This document shows, one piece after another, positions 1-4,989 of a stretch of 6,373 nucleotides of DNA; within the stretch, counting starts at the first letter, position 1, and each line of letters starts with the position of its first letter. The DNA is from Chitinophagaceae bacterium (lineage in GTDB: Bacteria > Bacteroidota > Bacteroidia > Chitinophagales > Chitinophagaceae), in NCBI GenBank assembly GCA_019747455.1, contig JAIEQT010000134.1:1-6373 (forward strand). Direction: 5' to 3'. The notes beneath the pieces are model-generated. The model worked only from the letters and a program-made list of their open reading frames with translations. It was not told the origin of the DNA and did not search any database. The translations under genes were made by a program, and so were the position numbers.

Positions 1-329
1 ACTACATTTTTAGCAATATAGGCACCATAACGTGCAGTTGCCGGTGGTACAGCTCTTACACCTAATGCTTTGTAATTGCTTTTTAGTAGCATTTTATCAT
101 AAAACTCAAAAGGAGGTGTATCCCATGTTTGCATTTGTTGAATTCCAAAATAGAGCAAAATAGCTTGTTTCACCCACTCATTTACGATCCATCCATTGTC
201 GCCCGGCTCAGCAACCCTAAGCTCACCTTTATCAATTTTCTCAATAGCTGCCCTAACGGCATCAACATAAATGGGATCGTTTAATAAATCTCTATTGGCG
301 AATGCCGCAATGATCTGCTCTTTCAACAT
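1..329 (-). CDS. dapD: 2,3,4,5-tetrahydropyridine-2,6-dicarboxylate N-succinyltransferase, N-terminal part (partial)
   Basis: The minus strand reads open from an ATG at 329 to the window edge, giving 109 residues of a protein that in this family is about 270 long. It begins MLKEQIIAAFANRDLL and carries blocks I recognise from DapD: GELRVAEP (about residues 35-42), a WVKQAILLYFGI segment (52-63) and VPPATARYGAYIAKNV (94-109), which leads into the left-handed beta-helix acyltransferase domain lying outside the window. DapD transfers succinyl from succinyl-CoA to tetrahydrodipicolinate in the cytoplasm, in the succinylase branch of diaminopimelate/lysine synthesis that supplies peptidoglycan. 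The start is the only ATG after an in-frame stop at 396-398 and matches the usual N-terminus. The gene diverges from everything else in the window. Identity is from remembered family similarity, not a search, but several motifs agree in order. Confidence 0.93.
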   Translation of the reverse strand, partial: MLKEQIIAAFANRDLLNDPIYVDAVRAAIEKIDKGELRVAEPGDNGWIVNEWVKQAILLYFGIQQMQTWDTPPFEFYDKMLLKSNYKALGVRAVPPATARYGAYIAKNV

Positions 330-341
330 GAATTTTTTTCG

Positions 342-349
342 CAAAGCTA
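342..349 (-). promoter_or_regulatory. dapD: Probable -7 promoter box of dapD (TAGCTTTG)
   Basis: Read on the minus strand this is TAGCTTTG, a full match to the Bacteroidota -7 consensus TAnnTTTG, ending 12 bases before the dapD ATG. Transcription would then start only a few bases before the start codon, giving a very short leader without a Shine-Dalgarno sequence. I see no clear TTG at the expected -33 distance, so the upstream half is weak. Confidence 0.5.
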
Positions 350-402
350 AGGCTTCAGGTTGAAGAATTGGCGTTGATAGTTTTTCATTTAAAAGTTAAA
401 CG

Positions 403-479
403 GAGGATAGGTAATAGGGGATAGGTAATAGGTAATAGGGGATAGGTAATAGGTAATAGGGAATAGGGTGTAGGGGGTA
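403..479. repeat. Tandem heptanucleotide array, 11 units, consensus GGKRATA
   Basis: The stretch parses without gaps into eleven 7-bp units: GAGGATA, GGTAATA, GGGGATA, GGTAATA, GGTAATA, GGGGATA, GGTAATA, GGTAATA, GGGAATA, GGGTGTA, GGGGGTA. Units 3-5 and 6-8 are two exact copies of a 21-bp higher-order repeat (417-437 and 438-458), and the outer units are more diverged, as expected for an array growing from its middle. It is noncoding and purine-rich on the plus strand. The form resembles the short tandemly repeated heptamers (STRR) known from cyanobacteria; that is an analogy of form only. Slippage could change copy number and hence the spacing upstream of dapD, but the array lies outside the core dapD promoter. 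Confidence 0.95.
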
Positions 480-660
480 AGCTATGAGGTGTGAGCTTGC
501 CTTCTCCCTGTGCATAAACCTGTGCAGAACTAGTTAAACCTGTTAATTTGCTGATTATCAATATAATGTTTGATGTAGAGGCTTATATTTTGTTAAAGAA
601 TTAAACTTTTATTCTCAAACAATGTATTATAATCGTAACTATGTTAAAGATTTATAGAAA

Positions 661-876
661 ATGACAAGAATAATCTTAGACGTTCCGAAAGACAAAATGC
701 AGTCTTTTATCAAGGCGGTCCTTGATATTGGCATTTCGGGTCATGCCATTAGCGCTGCTGAGCCGAGCGTTAAGAATACGGCTACTATAAATCTATCTAA
801 TAGCTTAAAGCAAATATCCCAAAGTTATATTCTCTTCGATTGGGAGTTTTATAGTAATGAATTAGAGTATGAGTAA
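661..876 (+). CDS. Small hypothetical protein, 71 aa
   Basis: A 71-residue protein beginning MTRIILDVPKDKMQSFIKAV. The opening (a short hydrophobic strand, then P-x-D-K-x-x-x-F-hydrophobic) resembles the N-termini of small Bacteroidota proteins, some of which I recall being paired with toxins as antitoxins, but no toxin gene is next to it and I do not assign that function. The middle is Ser/Thr/Asn-rich; the C-terminus (FDWEFYSNELEYE) is acidic and aromatic. It has no Cys, signal peptide or membrane segment. The start is preceded by A-rich sequence without a Shine-Dalgarno; an in-frame ATG at codon 13 is possible but would lose the best-ordered part. It ends 13 bp before the glycosyltransferase gene, and the promoter box of that gene begins just after its stop codon. 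Coding status is probable rather than certain. Confidence 0.6.
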   Translation: MTRIILDVPKDKMQSFIKAVLDIGISGHAISAAEPSVKNTATINLSNSLKQISQSYILFDWEFYSNELEYE

Positions 877-877
877 G

Positions 878-885
878 TAAATTTG
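878..885 (+). promoter_or_regulatory. Probable -7 box just ahead of the GT9 gene (TAAATTTG)
   Basis: TAAATTTG matches TAnnTTTG and is followed by C, three bases and the ATG at 890. A transcript from this box would begin at or very near the start codon, so the mRNA would be leaderless or nearly so. No TTG lies at the usual 17-23 bp upstream (the nearest, 840-842, is 35 bp away), so the box may act with an atypical -33 element or be secondary to a promoter ahead of 661. Confidence 0.45.
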
Positions 886-889
886 CAGC

Positions 890-1888
890 ATGCCCCGTGT
901 GCTGATCATTCAAACTGCTTTTATTGGAGACGTCGTATTGGCCACTTCTTTATTAGAATCCCTTCATAAACTTTCCCCTAACTATGTAATAGATTTTGCG
1001 CTGCGAAAAGGGAATGAGGCTTTATTTAAAAATCATCCCTATATACACGATGTTTTGATTTGGGATAAGCAGAACGACAAATATGGTTCTTTACTTAAAC
1101 TACTTTTGACCATTCGAAAAAACAAATATGATATTGTTATTAATGTACAACGCTATGCAGCAACAGGGTTTTTAACGGCCTTTTCCGGGGCTAAACAAAA
1201 AATAGGTTTTCATAAAAATCCGTTTAGTTTTTTATTCACGCGGGTAGTAAAGCACGAAATGACTAATCGGGAGAACCCAATACATGAAATAGAAAGAAAT
1301 CAATTGCTCTTATCCGGATTTTCAGGAGCTAGTTTATCTCGCCCCCAATTATATCCTTCCCCGGAAGATTTCGAAAAAGTACAACCATATAAGCATCAAC
1401 CCTATATTGTTATAGCTCCCTCCTCTGTATGGTTTACAAAACAATATCCGGCCCATAAATGGGCAGATTTCATTGCGTTATTATCAGATGAAACAATGAT
1501 CTATATTGTTGGTGCCGCTTCCGATAAAGAAGCAAGTGCTTATATCCAATCTCTGTTGCCACATAAAAAAATTGCAGACCTGTGTGGCGAATTATCTTTT
1601 CTTGCCTCCGCGGCACTCATGAAAGATGCCGTTATGAATTATGTAAATGATTCAGCTCCTATGCACTTTTGTTCGGCTGTTAATGCACCCGTTACCGCTG
1701 TATATTGTTCTACCATACCCGCATTTGGTTATGGCCCTTTATCCGATACCCATCATATCGTTGAAACCAAGCAGCCACTGGCTTGTAAGCCTTGTGGTTT
1801 GCATGGTAAAGCGGCTTGTCCGCACGGACATTTTAACTGTGCCGAAACCATTTCTGCGCAACAACTATTATCCGTTTTGCCTGCCTGA
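890..1888 (+). CDS. Glycosyltransferase family 9 protein (ADP-heptose:LPS heptosyltransferase type)
   Basis: A 332-residue cytoplasmic or membrane-associated GT-B fold enzyme, the usual length for GT9. The N-terminal domain starts VLIIQTAFIGDVVLATSLLESL (residues 4-25), the family's IGD-containing acceptor-side loop. The C-terminal domain begins near 172 with IVIAPSSVWFTKQYP (173-187, the family's K-x-W/Y-P-type motif), followed by IVGAASDKE (206-214), IADLCGELSF (228-237), YVNDSAPMHFCSAVNAPVTAVYC (251-273, the sugar-nucleotide-binding NDS-x-x-MH motif) and a cysteine cluster C299-x2-C302-x7-C310-x6-C317 typical of many GT9 proteins. The family transfers heptose or related sugars from ADP-sugar to lipopolysaccharide core; the exact donor and acceptor cannot be read from sequence, so no symbol is given. 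The start is fixed by the family N-terminus and the promoter box four bases upstream. It lies 13 bp after the small gene and 21 bp before cca. Confidence 0.93.
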   Translation: MPRVLIIQTAFIGDVVLATSLLESLHKLSPNYVIDFALRKGNEALFKNHPYIHDVLIWDKQNDKYGSLLKLLLTIRKNKYDIVINVQRYAATGFLTAFSGAKQKIGFHKNPFSFLFTRVVKHEMTNRENPIHEIERNQLLLSGFSGASLSRPQLYPSPEDFEKVQPYKHQPYIVIAPSSVWFTKQYPAHKWADFIALLSDETMIYIVGAASDKEASAYIQSLLPHKKIADLCGELSFLASAALMKDAVMNYVNDSAPMHFCSAVNAPVTAVYCSTIPAFGYGPLSDTHHIVETKQPLACKPCGLHGKAACPHGHFNCAETISAQQLLSVLPA

Positions 1889-1905
1889 ACAAACTCGTAC
1901 CTTTG
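1876..1905 (+). promoter_or_regulatory. cca: Bacteroidota-type promoter of cca, inside the end of the GT9 gene
   Basis: TTTG at 1876-1879 and TACCTTTG at 1898-1905 are separated by 18 bp, which fits the Bacteroidota pattern TTTG-N17-23-TAnnTTTG. The -7 box is followed by CGGC and then the ATG at 1910, the same spacing as ahead of the GT9 gene. The upstream half overlaps the last codons of the GT9 gene. This is the best complete promoter in the window and suggests that cca can be transcribed separately, with a leaderless or very short-leader mRNA. Confidence 0.6.
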
Positions 1906-1909
1906 CGGC

Positions 1910-3328
1910 ATGGATATAGTGTTTACAGCAAAAGAGCGAGAGCTGTTTTCAAAAATTGGTAAGGTAGCCGATGATTTAGGAATGCCATGCTATTTAATTG
2001 GTGGTTATGTGCGCGATAAAATATTAAATCGGGTTGTAAAAGATGCAGATATTGTTTGTGCCGGAGATGGGATTGTATTAGCACAGGCTTTTGCAGATAC
2101 CCTGCGCCCCAGTCCTCCTGTGGCGTATTTTAAAAATTTTGGAACGGCCCACATTAAATGGGGAGAAATCGACATAGAATTTGTAGGAGCCAGGAAGGAG
2201 AGTTATCAAGCAGATAGTCGGAAACCAACGGTAGAAGCAGGTTCTTTATCGGATGATCAATGGAGAAGGGATTTTACTATTAATGCTTTGGCTATTTGCT
2301 TAAATAAAAAAGAATTCGGACAATTGATTGATCCTTTTGATGGATTGAAAGCGATCGAAGAGAAAAAAATTCAAACGCCGTTAGCTCCTGTTCAAACTTT
2401 TAGTGATGATCCATTACGTATGCTTCGGGCTATTCGTTTTGCAGCTCAACTTGGTTTTTTTATTGATCCCACTACCTTCGCTGCCATACAAGAAAGTGCA
2501 TCGAGAATTCATATTATTTCCCAGGAGCGGATTACAGATGAACTCAATAAAATAATGCTCTGTGCAAAGCCATCCATTGGATGGGCTCTGCTTTTTAAAT
2601 CCGGATTATTACGATTCATTTTCCCCCAAATGCTAGATCTACACGGAGCTGAATATATAGATGGGAAAGGGCATAAAGACAACTTTTATCATACCTTACA
2701 AGTACTGGATAATATTGCCCCACATACAGATAATTTGTGGCTTCGATGGGCGGCTTTGTTACATGATATAGGAAAGCCTGCTACAAAGAAATTTGAAGAG
2801 GGACATGGGTACACTTTTCATGGCCACGAGGTAGTGGGTGCCAGAATGGTACCTAAAATTTTTGCAAAGCTCAAGCTGCCACTTCATGAGCCTATGCGCT
2901 ATGTGCAAAAGCTTGTATTGCTACACCTAAGGCCGATCAGTGTTACTAAAGAAAATATTACGGATAGCGCCATAAGAAGATTATTATTTGATGCGGGTGA
3001 AGATATAGATGATCTAATGACACTTTGTGCAGCCGATATTACGAGTAAGAATAAAGAGAAAGTAAAAAGATATATAGCCAATTTTGAATTGGTAAAAGAG
3101 AGAATGGCTACTGTAGAAGAAAGTGATCGATTACGAAATTGGCAGCCTCCTATAACAGGGGAGATGATCATGGATTTTTTCGGACTCACACCCGGCAAAT
3201 ATGTAGGTATTATTAAAGACGCTATTCGGGAAGCCATATTAGATGGTATCATTCCTAATCAGCTAGAAGCTGCTCAACAGTTTATGATCGAAAAAGCGGC
3301 CGAATTAGGATTAAAACCCGTTAAATAA
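1910..3328 (+). CDS. cca: CCA-adding tRNA nucleotidyltransferase with HD domain
   Basis: A 472-residue class II nucleotidyltransferase that adds or repairs the 3'-terminal CCA of tRNAs from CTP and ATP in the cytoplasm. Visible motifs: the nucleotidyltransferase signature LIGGYVRD (29-36) with metal-binding Asp45 and Asp47 (KDADI), a second carboxylate strand GEIDIEFVGAR (85-95), WRRDFTINALA (118-128), LIDPFDG (139-145), and DDPLRMLRAIRFAAQLGF (166-183), where the family's EDxxR nucleotide-template motif reads DDPLR. An HD domain follows: H261, H285-D286 (LLHDIGKPATKKF), then H304/H306 (FHGHE). In E. coli CCA the HD domain has phosphohydrolase activity; whether this one does is unknown. Length and layout fit the Bacteroidota form. 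Class II enzymes resemble poly(A) polymerase I, but the DDPLR motif and the miaA neighbourhood favour CCA addition. It has its own promoter, and 34 bp separate it from the next gene. Confidence 0.93.
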   Translation: MDIVFTAKERELFSKIGKVADDLGMPCYLIGGYVRDKILNRVVKDADIVCAGDGIVLAQAFADTLRPSPPVAYFKNFGTAHIKWGEIDIEFVGARKESYQADSRKPTVEAGSLSDDQWRRDFTINALAICLNKKEFGQLIDPFDGLKAIEEKKIQTPLAPVQTFSDDPLRMLRAIRFAAQLGFFIDPTTFAAIQESASRIHIISQERITDELNKIMLCAKPSIGWALLFKSGLLRFIFPQMLDLHGAEYIDGKGHKDNFYHTLQVLDNIAPHTDNLWLRWAALLHDIGKPATKKFEEGHGYTFHGHEVVGARMVPKIFAKLKLPLHEPMRYVQKLVLLHLRPISVTKENITDSAIRRLLFDAGEDIDDLMTLCAADITSKNKEKVKRYIANFELVKERMATVEESDRLRNWQPPITGEMIMDFFGLTPGKYVGIIKDAIREAILDGIIPNQLEAAQQFMIEKAAELGLKPVK

Positions 3329-3331
3329 TCT

Positions 3332-3339
3332 TTACTTTG
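3332..3339 (+). promoter_or_regulatory. Possible weak -7 box ahead of the pRiA4b-like gene (TTACTTTG)
   Basis: TTACTTTG differs from TAnnTTTG at the second position and lies 23 bp before the ATG at 3363, just after the cca stop codon. No TTG is seen 17-23 bp upstream. It may be a weak promoter or chance; read-through from cca would serve equally well across the 34-bp gap. Confidence 0.25.
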
Positions 3340-3362
3340 CAGCTTAACCCCAAACCCTTTCA

Positions 3363-3932
3363 ATGGCTATTTTAAAGTTCAGGATTTATTTAGAAGAAGA
3401 TGATGCGGTTTATCGAGATGTTGTTATAAAACATACACAACATTTTCAAGATTTGCACTTTGCTATTTTAAAATCGTATGAGTTCGATAGTAAACACCAG
3501 GCCACTTTTTATCGAAGTAATGATAATTGGCAACGGGGGAGAGAAATAAGTTTTGAATTATATGATAAGCCGTATCGCGTACCACCTTTATTAATGCATG
3601 AAACTACCATTGGCTCGGAAATTCAGGATACCAATCAAAAGTTTGTATATGAATACGACTTCAATAAACACTGGACATTCCTTGTAGCCTTGATCAATGT
3701 TTCTAAAGAAGAAAATAGCCGACTCAGTTACCCTGTAATAACACGTACAGAAGGTATTGGTCCGCAACAATATGGTACCAAGAGTTTATTGGGTGATAAG
3801 TTTGCAGATATTGAGGAGAAATACGATTTAGCCGATGCGGCTGATGGTTTTGGTGAAGAAGGTGAGGGATCAGGTGACGCCGCAGATACAGACGATCTGG
3901 GTGGGGAGGAGGATGCAAGTAATGAGTTCTGA
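3363..3932 (+). CDS. Plasmid pRiA4b ORF-3-like family protein with acidic C-terminal tail
   Basis: A 189-residue soluble protein. Residues about 4-140 resemble the pRiA4b ORF-3 family (named in some databases 'IS1096 element passenger TnpR'): an N-terminal strand with Y17-R18 where relatives have WRR, the segment FQDLHFAILKSYEFDSKHQATF (28-49) matching the family's L-x-x-LH-x-x-I-x-x-x-F/W block, FVYEYDFNKHWTFLVAL (94-110) matching its YxYDFGDxW block, and YPVITRTEGIGPQQYG (123-138) matching its Pro/Gly-rich C-terminal block. From 151 to 189 the chain is a low-complexity acidic tail with 16 Asp/Glu and one Lys, probably disordered. The family's biochemical role is not established. No transposase or inverted repeat is present, so the transposon-derived name should not be taken as function. 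It sits between cca and miaA and overlaps miaA, which hints at a translation-linked job. The start is the first ATG and fits the family N-terminus. Confidence 0.8.
   Translation: MAILKFRIYLEEDDAVYRDVVIKHTQHFQDLHFAILKSYEFDSKHQATFYRSNDNWQRGREISFELYDKPYRVPPLLMHETTIGSEIQDTNQKFVYEYDFNKHWTFLVALINVSKEENSRLSYPVITRTEGIGPQQYGTKSLLGDKFADIEEKYDLADAADGFGEEGEGSGDAADTDDLGGEEDASNEF
3903..3912 (+). promoter_or_regulatory. miaA: Shine-Dalgarno-like GGGGAGGAGG ahead of miaA
   Basis: A purine run within the acidic-tail codons of the preceding gene. Its last GGAGG (3908-3912) lies 9 bases before the ATG at 3922, good Shine-Dalgarno spacing, but directly abuts the alternative ATG at 3913. This favours the 3922 start. 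It is the only strong Shine-Dalgarno-like sequence ahead of a gene here, where the others rely on promoter-proximal starts, and fits translational coupling of an overlapping gene. It also encodes Gly-Gly-Glu-Glu codons, so its role is not proven. Confidence 0.45.
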
Positions 3933-4776
3933 TAACAACCATGCCAAAAAGGTTTATATAGTAGCCGGACCAACAGCAGTTGGCAAAACGGCTTATGCTA
4001 TTCAACTTGCTCAACAGCTTGGTGCATCTATCATCTCCGCAGATTCACGACAATGTTATAAAGAACTTAATATAGGTGTAGCCCGACCATCGGCGGAGGA
4101 ATTAGCCACAGTGCCACATTATTTTATTGCCTCGCACGGTATTACCGAAGAAATCAATGCGGGTTATTTTGAACAGTACGCTTTACAAAAAGTAACAGCA
4201 CTATTTCAACATCATGATAGTGTAGTAATGGTAGGTGGTACGGGTTTGTATATCAAAGCTTTTATGGAAGGTATAGATCCTATGCCAATAATTCCGGAGG
4301 GTATTCGTGAAAACATTATTTCCACTTACGAAACAAAGGGATTGATATGGTTGCAAAACGAGTTAAAACATAAGGATCCTTTGTTTTGGGAAAATGCGGA
4401 GAAGCAGAACCCTCAGCGATTGATGCGGGCACTGGAAGTTTTTCAGGCAACAGGTAAGTCGATCATGGAATATCGGTCAGCCGCAAAAAAGCAACGCCCT
4501 TTTGCGATTGAAACCAAATTACTGGCAATGCCGATGGATCAATTAGCTGAACGAATTAACCATCGGGTAGATACAATGATTGCGGCAGGTTTGGTTGATG
4601 AAGTTCGATCTGTTATTCCGTATCGACAAAAAACAGCTTTACAAACAGTGGGGTATAAAGAAGTTTTTGATTATCTGGATGGCAATATTAGTTTGGATGC
4701 AGCGATACATCAAATTAAAGTACATACCCGACAATATGCCAAACGGCAATTAACCTGGTTCAGGAAGTATTTATAA
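3922..4776 (+). CDS. miaA: tRNA dimethylallyltransferase (tRNA A37 isopentenyltransferase)
   Basis: A 284-residue enzyme that transfers dimethylallyl from DMAPP to N6 of A37 in tRNAs reading UNN codons, improving decoding and frame maintenance. Motifs in order: P-loop GPTAVGKT (16-23), SADSRQCYKELNIGVARPS (39-57) with the conserved general-base Asp41, HYFIASHGITEEINAGYFEQYA (66-87), GGTGLYIKAF (105-114), NPQRLMRALEVFQATGKS (163-180), RINHRVDTMIAAGLVDEV (211-228), GYKE (244-247) and TRQYAKRQLTWFRKYL (269-284). Length is slightly short of the typical 300 but all motifs are present. The frame is open from an ATG at 3835, which would add 29 residues unlike any MiaA; ATG 3913 (287 aa) and 3922 are the realistic starts, and 3922 has the better Shine-Dalgarno spacing. 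It overlaps the previous gene by 11 bp, in a different frame, so the two are probably co-transcribed and translationally coupled. Confidence 0.95.
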   Translation: MSSDNNHAKKVYIVAGPTAVGKTAYAIQLAQQLGASIISADSRQCYKELNIGVARPSAEELATVPHYFIASHGITEEINAGYFEQYALQKVTALFQHHDSVVMVGGTGLYIKAFMEGIDPMPIIPEGIRENIISTYETKGLIWLQNELKHKDPLFWENAEKQNPQRLMRALEVFQATGKSIMEYRSAAKKQRPFAIETKLLAMPMDQLAERINHRVDTMIAAGLVDEVRSVIPYRQKTALQTVGYKEVFDYLDGNISLDAAIHQIKVHTRQYAKRQLTWFRKYL

Positions 4777-4801
4777 AGAATCGTCGGAACGTCGGGTCGT
4801 C

Positions 4802-4835
4802 AATCCGTTCCTATGGATTAACGCTTGGATTTTTT
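4802..4835 (+). terminator. Possible weak intrinsic terminator after miaA
   Basis: AATCC at 4802-4806 can pair with GGATT at 4815-4819 (8-base loop) or with a second GGATT at 4827-4831, and T6 follows at 4830-4835. The stem is only 5 bp and A/T-rich, so this is a marginal candidate; its position 25 bp after the miaA stop is the main argument. Confidence 0.25.
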
Positions 4836-4854
4836 GTCATCACTACAAGAATTA

Positions 4855-4891
4855 CCGTTAAAAAACGCTCATTCTGCCGTTAAAAAACGCT
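4855..4891. repeat. Direct repeat, two copies of CCGTTAAAAAACGCT, 22 bp apart
   Basis: The 15-bp sequence occurs exactly at 4855-4869 and 4877-4891. Each copy contains a small dyad, CGTT-AAAA-AACG, so each could bind a dimeric regulator, and the 22-bp period is about two helical turns. Related AACGYT boxes occur at 4820, 4909 and 4973. The cluster lies between miaA and the envelope-protein gene at 4990, overlapping and upstream of its likely promoter. An operator role is inferred from arrangement only. Confidence 0.7.
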
Positions 4892-4912
4892 GAAAAATTC
4901 GGTGATTTAACG

Positions 4913-4943
4913 TTGGTCATTAAGTATAAATGGCAGTAGTTTG
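4913..4943 (+). promoter_or_regulatory. Possible promoter of the envelope-protein gene
   Basis: TTG at 4913-4915 and TAGTTTG at 4937-4943 are 21 bp apart, close to the Bacteroidota pattern TTG-N17-23-TAnnTTTG but with one base missing in the -7 box. It would give a leader of about 40 bases, longer than for the other genes here. The TTG overlaps an AACGTT palindrome (4909-4914), so a factor bound there could affect promoter use. Confidence 0.35.
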
Positions 4944-4989
4944 TATTCACCCCCAATAGGCTCAAACATACAAACGTTAAAACTGCTTA

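Larger units (their letters stand above)
330..660. other. Divergent intergenic region, 331 bp, no gene seen
   Basis: This gap separates minus-strand dapD from the plus-strand row. It holds the dapD promoter box, the heptamer array (403-479), a few short direct repeats and an AT-rich stretch (about 545-660) leading to the small gene at 661. The short repeats are CCTGTGCA at 507-514 and 519-526, and TAAACCTGT at 515-523 and 535-543, the latter 20 bp apart. Ahead of 661 the best promoter-like box is TAACTATG at 636-643, one mismatch from TAnnTTTG but with no TTG at a suitable distance. I found no tRNA-like fold, no convincing terminator, and only tiny open frames (17 codons from 484, 12 from 566). 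Confidence 0.75.

Noticed and set aside
403..479. CRISPR array
   Set aside because: Units are contiguous 7-mers without spacers, and no cas gene is present.
484..537. A 17-codon open frame (MRCELAFSLCINLCRTS) between the heptamer array and the small gene
   Set aside because: Very short, no initiation signal and no recognisable peptide; expected by chance.
1647..1919. A 90-codon plus-strand open frame inside the GT9 gene
   Set aside because: It overlaps conserved GT9 C-terminal motifs in another frame and its translation resembles no family; shadow frame.
2899..3252. A 117-codon minus-strand open frame inside cca
   Set aside because: Antisense to the well-supported cca coding sequence, with no start signal or recognisable protein.
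3835..3921. An upstream ATG extending MiaA by 29 residues
   Set aside because: The extra residues match nothing at MiaA N-termini and are the out-of-frame reading of the acidic tail; a Shine-Dalgarno-like run fits the later start.
3363..3932. An IS1096-type mobile element, suggested by the name used for this protein family
   Set aside because: No transposase, terminal inverted repeats or target duplication is visible; neighbours are housekeeping genes.
3724..4014. Two minus-strand open frames (96 and 81 codons) across the pRiA4b-like/miaA junction
   Set aside because: They are antisense to the acidic tail and P-loop coding regions; the His/Pro/Ser-rich products are what complementing Asp/Glu/Gly codons gives.
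4781..4804. Degenerate octamer repeat (TCGTCGGA, ACGTCGGG, TCGTCAAT) after the miaA stop
   Set aside because: Only three imperfect short units; too little to separate from chance.
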